Of a stretch of 25,643 nt of DNA, positions 22,321-25,643 are shown in pieces. Position 1 is the stretch's first letter. Each line of letters opens with the position of its first letter. The translations under genes and the position numbers were made by a program. Under the pieces are notes generated by a model that ran no database searches, was not told the DNA's origin, and was given only the letters and a program-made list of their open reading frames with translations. The DNA comes from SVQP01 sp045660125 (GTDB lineage: Bacteria > Bacillota > Clostridia > Oscillospirales > CAG-272), in assembly GCA_045660125.1 (NCBI GenBank), contig JAZRDG010000012.1, forward strand, positions 1-25,643. The letters run 5' to 3'.

Positions 22321-22833
22321 TCAGTCCTCAAGCATGCCGCCGATGGGCGCGACCAGAATGCCGCGCTCGGGGTCAATGCCCTTGACAAATTCAGGTACGG
22401 CAGGCATCATGCGCTCACCGCTCGGGGTATCCACCACGTAAATATCGGCAGGACCCTGATCAAGCACCTCCGAGAGCTGTCCGTAAACCTTGCCCGTTGC
22501 CACGTCGACCAGATCAAGACCGATCAGCTCTGCGATCAGGTACTCGCCCTCGGGGATATGCAGATCCTCTCTTGCCGCGTGCAGCAGCTTACCGCGCAAA
22601 GCGTTTGCAGCCTCTACTGAGGTAATGCCCTCCAGCTCGGCAATGACAAACTGCTTGAACACCGACGCGCGGTTTACCTTGATTTCTTTCATGCCCTCTT
22701 TTGTGGGCAGATAAACGCGCTTGAGTTTTGCAAGCACCGCAGGGGTGTTGCACCAGCTTTCTATTTTAACAGCGCCCATAACGCCGTGTGTATTGACGAT
22801 TTTTCCACACTCGGGAAATGCAATCAGTTTCAT
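22321..22833 (-). CDS. rimM: 16S rRNA processing protein RimM
   Basis: 170 residues, normal length. RimM helps maturation of the 30S subunit head. The N-terminal RimM domain opens with GKIVNTHGVMGAVKI (family consensus GKIxxTHGxxGxVKV) and the C-terminal PRC-barrel domain (about 95-165) includes GEYLIAELIGLDLVD, VYGQLSEVLDQ and ILVAPIGGM. ATG at 22831-22833 with AAAGGA upstream. First gene of the rimM-trmD-polymerase-DUF4330-DUF4330 operon, directly behind a good promoter. Partner genes usually found upstream, rpsP and a KH-domain protein gene, are not here. Confidence 0.95.
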   Translation of the reverse strand: MKLIAFPECGKIVNTHGVMGAVKIESWCNTPAVLAKLKRVYLPTKEGMKEIKVNRASVFKQFVIAELEGITSVEAANALRGKLLHAAREDLHIPEGEYLIAELIGLDLVDVATGKVYGQLSEVLDQGPADIYVVDTPSGERMMPAVPEFVKGIDPERGILVAPIGGMLED

Positions 22834-22863
22834 AATAAACGTCCTTTACTTATAGATAGTTAT

Positions 22864-22892
22864 ATTATATCACATTATTTAAAATAATGCAA
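22864..22892 (-). promoter_or_regulatory. Promoter of the rimM operon
   Basis: Minus-strand TTGCAT (22887-22892), 17-bp spacer, TATAAT (22864-22869), about 30 bp before the rimM start codon. Confidence 0.82.
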
Positions 22893-22906
22893 CAGTTATT
22901 TTATGC

Positions 22907-22944
22907 AAAAAACCTCCCACGGCAAAAATGCCGTGAGAGGTTTT
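22907..22944 (-). terminator. Terminator after the PRPP synthetase gene
   Basis: Stem AAAACCTC(x)CACGGC paired with GCCGTG(x)GAGGTTTT around an AAAAAT loop, continuing into a T-run on the minus strand. Confidence 0.92.
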
Positions 22945-22972
22945 GGGAACCCTGCAAAGCAGGATTTGATTT

Positions 22973-24121
22973 TTAGATATCCATCTTGACCTGACCCTGT
23001 GCAGCAAGCTCAGCCTTGTGCTTTTCCATAAGCGCATTGATCTTGGAAACGGGATCCAGCAGCTCGCTGATGGTGGTATCGTGGTTGAGAGTCTCAACGA
23101 TGTAGGATACGTACTTGGACATATCTACCTCAACGAACCATTCGCGGTCTGCCAGCTCGGGGCGGCGGTACACCAGATTGGTGGACAGCACGCGGTCGAT
23201 CACGCCGGACTCAAACGCCTTATCGAACTTATCGCAGCCGTCGGTAAACAGACCGAACGAAGCGCAAGCAAATACGCGCTTAGCTCCTCTGCTCTTGAGC
23301 TTGGTTGCAACGTCCAGGAGAGATTCGCCCGAGGAGATCATGTCGTCCACGATCAGCACGTCCTTGCCGTGCAGATCCTGACCGAGGTACTCGTGTGCCT
23401 CGATGGGGTTCTTACCGTTGACTACGATGGAGTAGTTACGGCGCTTGTAGAACATACCGATGTCCAAGCCCAGCACCGAGGAGTAGTACATGCATCTCTG
23501 CATTGCACCCTCGTCGGGAGAGATGATCATCATAGCATCCTTATCGATGACAATGTCGGGTACGCTGCGTACCAGTGCCTTGACCATCTGATAAGTAGGC
23601 TGAACGTCATCAAAGCCGTGCAGCGGAATTGCGTTACAAATTCTGGGGTCGTGTGCGTCAAAGGTAATGATGTTGGAAACGCCCATTGCGCAAAGCTCCT
23701 GCAGCATCAGTGCGCAGTCCAAGGACTCTCTTGCCTGTCTGCGGTGCTGTCTGCCCTCGTAAAGCATGGGCATGATAACCGTGATTCTTCTTGCCTTACC
23801 TGCGATTGCGGCAATCACGCGCTTAAGATCTGCATAGTGGTCGTCAGGACTCATCGGAACGGTCATACCGTACATCTTGTAAGTCACGCTGTAATTGAAC
23901 ACGTCACAAATGATGTACACGTCCTGACCGCGCATGGACTGCTTGATCAGTGCCTTAGCTTCGCCCGTGCCGAATCTGGGACAAATTACGTTGACCAGAT
24001 ACGTGTCATCCTGGCTCAGTCCGTGCCAATCCTTGAGATAGTAATCAACCTTTTTTGCAAATTCCTCGCAGCCGCGCATACCGATCACGCTAAGCTCGGC
24101 AAACTGGTTTTCCTTCATCAT
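22973..24121 (-). CDS. prs: Ribose-phosphate pyrophosphokinase (PRPP synthetase), long form
   Basis: 382 residues against about 315 for the classical enzyme; the long form is common in Clostridia. It makes PRPP from ribose 5-phosphate and ATP, feeding purine, pyrimidine, histidine and NAD synthesis. Visible motifs: GRQHRRQARES (123-133) in the ATP-binding region, TFDAHDPR (153-160), the PRPP-binding loop DVLIVDDMISSGES (254-267) and the IDRVLSTNLVYR block before the C-terminus. Extra residues lie mainly at the N-terminus and between the first motifs. Two adjacent ATG starts are possible (24121 or 24118) with GGAGG about nine bases upstream. It follows rhaB by 42 nt with no terminator between, so it is probably read with it. 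Confidence 0.9.
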   Translation of the reverse strand: MMKENQFAELSVIGMRGCEEFAKKVDYYLKDWHGLSQDDTYLVNVICPRFGTGEAKALIKQSMRGQDVYIICDVFNYSVTYKMYGMTVPMSPDDHYADLKRVIAAIAGKARRITVIMPMLYEGRQHRRQARESLDCALMLQELCAMGVSNIITFDAHDPRICNAIPLHGFDDVQPTYQMVKALVRSVPDIVIDKDAMMIISPDEGAMQRCMYYSSVLGLDIGMFYKRRNYSIVVNGKNPIEAHEYLGQDLHGKDVLIVDDMISSGESLLDVATKLKSRGAKRVFACASFGLFTDGCDKFDKAFESGVIDRVLSTNLVYRRPELADREWFVEVDMSKYVSYIVETLNHDTTISELLDPVSKINALMEKHKAELAAQGQVKMDI

Positions 24122-24163
24122 AAATTTGATCCTCCCCGTGTCTTTCGCTGAATATTGAATGAT

Positions 24164-25636
24164 TTACTGCAGCTTGCAGAAGCGGTCATATGCCGCATCC
24201 CATGCCTCGCGCTCTGCGCAAGGCTCGTAGTGCTTCATCTCGAACGAGTTAGCAACTACAACTCTTGCCTCTGCCAGATCCTTGATCTCGCCCTGTGCGA
24301 TAGCCTGAGAAACAAGGTTACCGATAGCGGTTGCCTCCTCGGGACCTGCGCATACGGGAATGCCGCAAGCGTCCGCGGTCATCTGAGACAGGAACTTATC
24401 CTTGGTGCCGCCGCCCACGACGTTGATCATGGTTGCGGGCTTACCCTGCAGTCTGCCAATGGTGTCTACGGTGTAACGGTACTTGAGTGCCAGAGATTCG
24501 TAAATGCAACGAACAACCTCGCCAACCGTTTCGGGAACGGGCTGACCGGTCATGCGGCAGTAATCGCGGATCTTCTCGGGCATGTTGCCGGGAGTATTGA
24601 AGGTCTTGTAGTCTACGTTGATCAGCGAACGGAAAGGCGTGCATTCCTTTGCCCAAGCTTCCATCTGTGCAAACGAGTAGTCCTTACCTTCTCTCTTCCA
24701 CTGTCTTCTGGATTCCTGAATGATCCAAAGACCCATGATGTTCTTAAGGAATCTGATAGTGCCCTGTGCGCCACCCTCGTTAGTGAAGTTAGCAGCTCTG
24801 GTTGCATCGTTGATCAGCGGAGCGTCCAGCTCTGCGCCCATGAGCGACCAGGTACCGGAGGAAATGTAAATAAAGTCCTTCTTGGTTGCGGGTACTGCGA
24901 TAACGGCAGATGCGGTATCGTGAGATGCAGTGGTGTAAACCTGAATGCGGTTCTTACCAACCTCGTCGGTAATGGAAGGCAGCAGAGAGCCAAGGCAGGT
25001 GCCGGGCTCAACCATGGGAGCAAACTTGCTCTCGGGAATACCGAGCTTGGAAAGCAGCTCGCCTGCGATCTTTCTGGAGTTTGCATCCAGGATCATACCG
25101 GTGGAGGCAATGGTGTACTCGGTTGCCATCTTACCGGTCAGGAAGTAGTTGAGCAGGTCGGGGATAAACAGCAGCTTATCCGCTCTGTCAAATGCCTCGC
25201 CGTTATCTCTCTTTTCAACAGCCAGCTGGTTCAAGGTATTGAAGTCGATGGCCTGAATACCGGTTACGTTGTAGATCTCTTCGGGGGATACGAAGTTCTT
25301 GACGTAGTCGGTTACGTTTTCGGTTCTTGCGTCACGGTAGTGGATGGGGTTTGCCATCAGTCTGCCGTTCTTGTCGATCATACCGTAGTCAACGCCCCAG
25401 GTATCAATACCCATGCTGGCGATGTCGTCACCGTCGATGACGGTCTTGGTGATCGAGTTCTTGATCTCAAAATAGATGCGCAGGATATCCCAGGTAAATC
25501 TTCCGTTGACGTACATGGGGTCATTGGAGAATCTGTGATTCTCGCGCAAGGTCAGCTTTTCGCCGTCGAAGGAGCCAACGATACCTCTGCCGCTGGACGC
25601 GCCAAGGTCGATGGCAAGCATTTTTAATTCAGCCAT
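24164..25636 (-). CDS. rhaB: Rhamnulokinase
   Basis: 490 residues, full length. It phosphorylates L-rhamnulose to L-rhamnulose 1-phosphate, the second step of L-rhamnose breakdown. FGGY-kinase features: the phosphate-1 loop LAIDLGASSGRG (7-18), MGIDTWGVDYG (75-85), IHYRDART (98-105), the catalytic aspartate Asp240 in ASHDTASAV, SSGTWSLMG (259-267) and the adenosine motif GGGTKDKF (408-415). The DTWGVDYG block separates it from xylulokinases and gluconokinases. No rhaA, rhaD, rhaM or rhamnose transporter gene is visible, but the gene starts only 7 bases before the window edge, so others may lie upstream. The ATG is at 25634-25636; its ribosome binding site is cut by the edge. Confidence 0.93.
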   Translation of the reverse strand: MAELKMLAIDLGASSGRGIVGSFDGEKLTLRENHRFSNDPMYVNGRFTWDILRIYFEIKNSITKTVIDGDDIASMGIDTWGVDYGMIDKNGRLMANPIHYRDARTENVTDYVKNFVSPEEIYNVTGIQAIDFNTLNQLAVEKRDNGEAFDRADKLLFIPDLLNYFLTGKMATEYTIASTGMILDANSRKIAGELLSKLGIPESKFAPMVEPGTCLGSLLPSITDEVGKNRIQVYTTASHDTASAVIAVPATKKDFIYISSGTWSLMGAELDAPLINDATRAANFTNEGGAQGTIRFLKNIMGLWIIQESRRQWKREGKDYSFAQMEAWAKECTPFRSLINVDYKTFNTPGNMPEKIRDYCRMTGQPVPETVGEVVRCIYESLALKYRYTVDTIGRLQGKPATMINVVGGGTKDKFLSQMTADACGIPVCAGPEEATAIGNLVSQAIAQGEIKDLAEARVVVANSFEMKHYEPCAEREAWDAAYDRFCKLQ

Positions 25637-25643
25637 AATACCC

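Noticed and set aside
24155..25627. A 490-codon open frame on the plus strand opposite rhaB
   Set aside because: It is the mirror of rhaB, which has every FGGY motif; the plus-strand translation has no recognisable domain and no ribosome binding site. The same applies to the long plus-strand frames opposite prs (23018-24151), the membrane protein (4637-5653) and the repeat protein (13253-14107).

Overview
The window looks like chromosome from a low-to-mid GC Bacillota (Clostridia-like) bacterium. The evidence is an L27 precursor with the N-terminal leader removed by Prp in Firmicutes, a full rplU-prp-rpmA cluster, an HPr with both His15 and Ser46, a long-form clostridial-type PRPP synthetase, strong AAAGGAGG-type ribosome binding sites and several near-consensus sigma-A promoters with exact 17-bp spacers. 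No tRNA, rRNA, CRISPR array, insertion sequence, prophage or integrase is visible. Almost every gene is on the minus strand; the three plus-strand genes are a DUF6512-like membrane protein, a GNAT acetyltransferase and a CLC chloride transporter.

Layout, left to right. (1) 1-1013: rpmA (cut by the window edge), prp and rplU, read leftwards from a strong promoter with a leader of about 90 nt. (2) 1117-7237: eight tightly packed minus-strand genes apparently read from one consensus promoter (7209-7237). In transcription order they are Nudix hydrolase, metallophosphoesterase lipoprotein, multi-pass membrane protein, DUF2200 protein, P-loop kinase-like protein, radical SAM protein, GNAT acetyltransferase and GH43 glycosidase lipoprotein. 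(3) 7306-9857: a DUF6512-like gene, a translationally coupled DUF5714-arsenate reductase pair ending in a good terminator, and a divergent GNAT gene whose promoter carries a 13-bp perfect inverted repeat. (4) 9873-11600: a CLC transporter with its own promoter and terminator. (5) 11620-13259: GNAT, P-loop protein and DUF1232 operon. (6) 13264-17931: uvrC-rsmD-coaD followed by two paralogous membrane proteins, the last with a tail of four 13-residue D-x-D-G-D-G repeats. (7) 17957-18361: HPr with its own promoter and a terminator that stands just upstream of uvrC. (8) 18452-22892: rimM-trmD followed by a Wzy/O-antigen-ligase-like protein and two single-pass DUF4330-like proteins. (9) 22907-25643: rhamnulokinase and PRPP synthetase, ending in a terminator.

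Housekeeping functions (translation, rRNA/tRNA methylation, CoA synthesis, excision repair, PRPP) are mixed with less characterised passengers. The most interesting parts are the eight-gene mixed operon, the DUF5714-ArsC pair with its divergent regulatory region, the paralogous membrane proteins with the acidic repeat tail, and the polymerase/DUF4330 cassette in the rimM-trmD operon.
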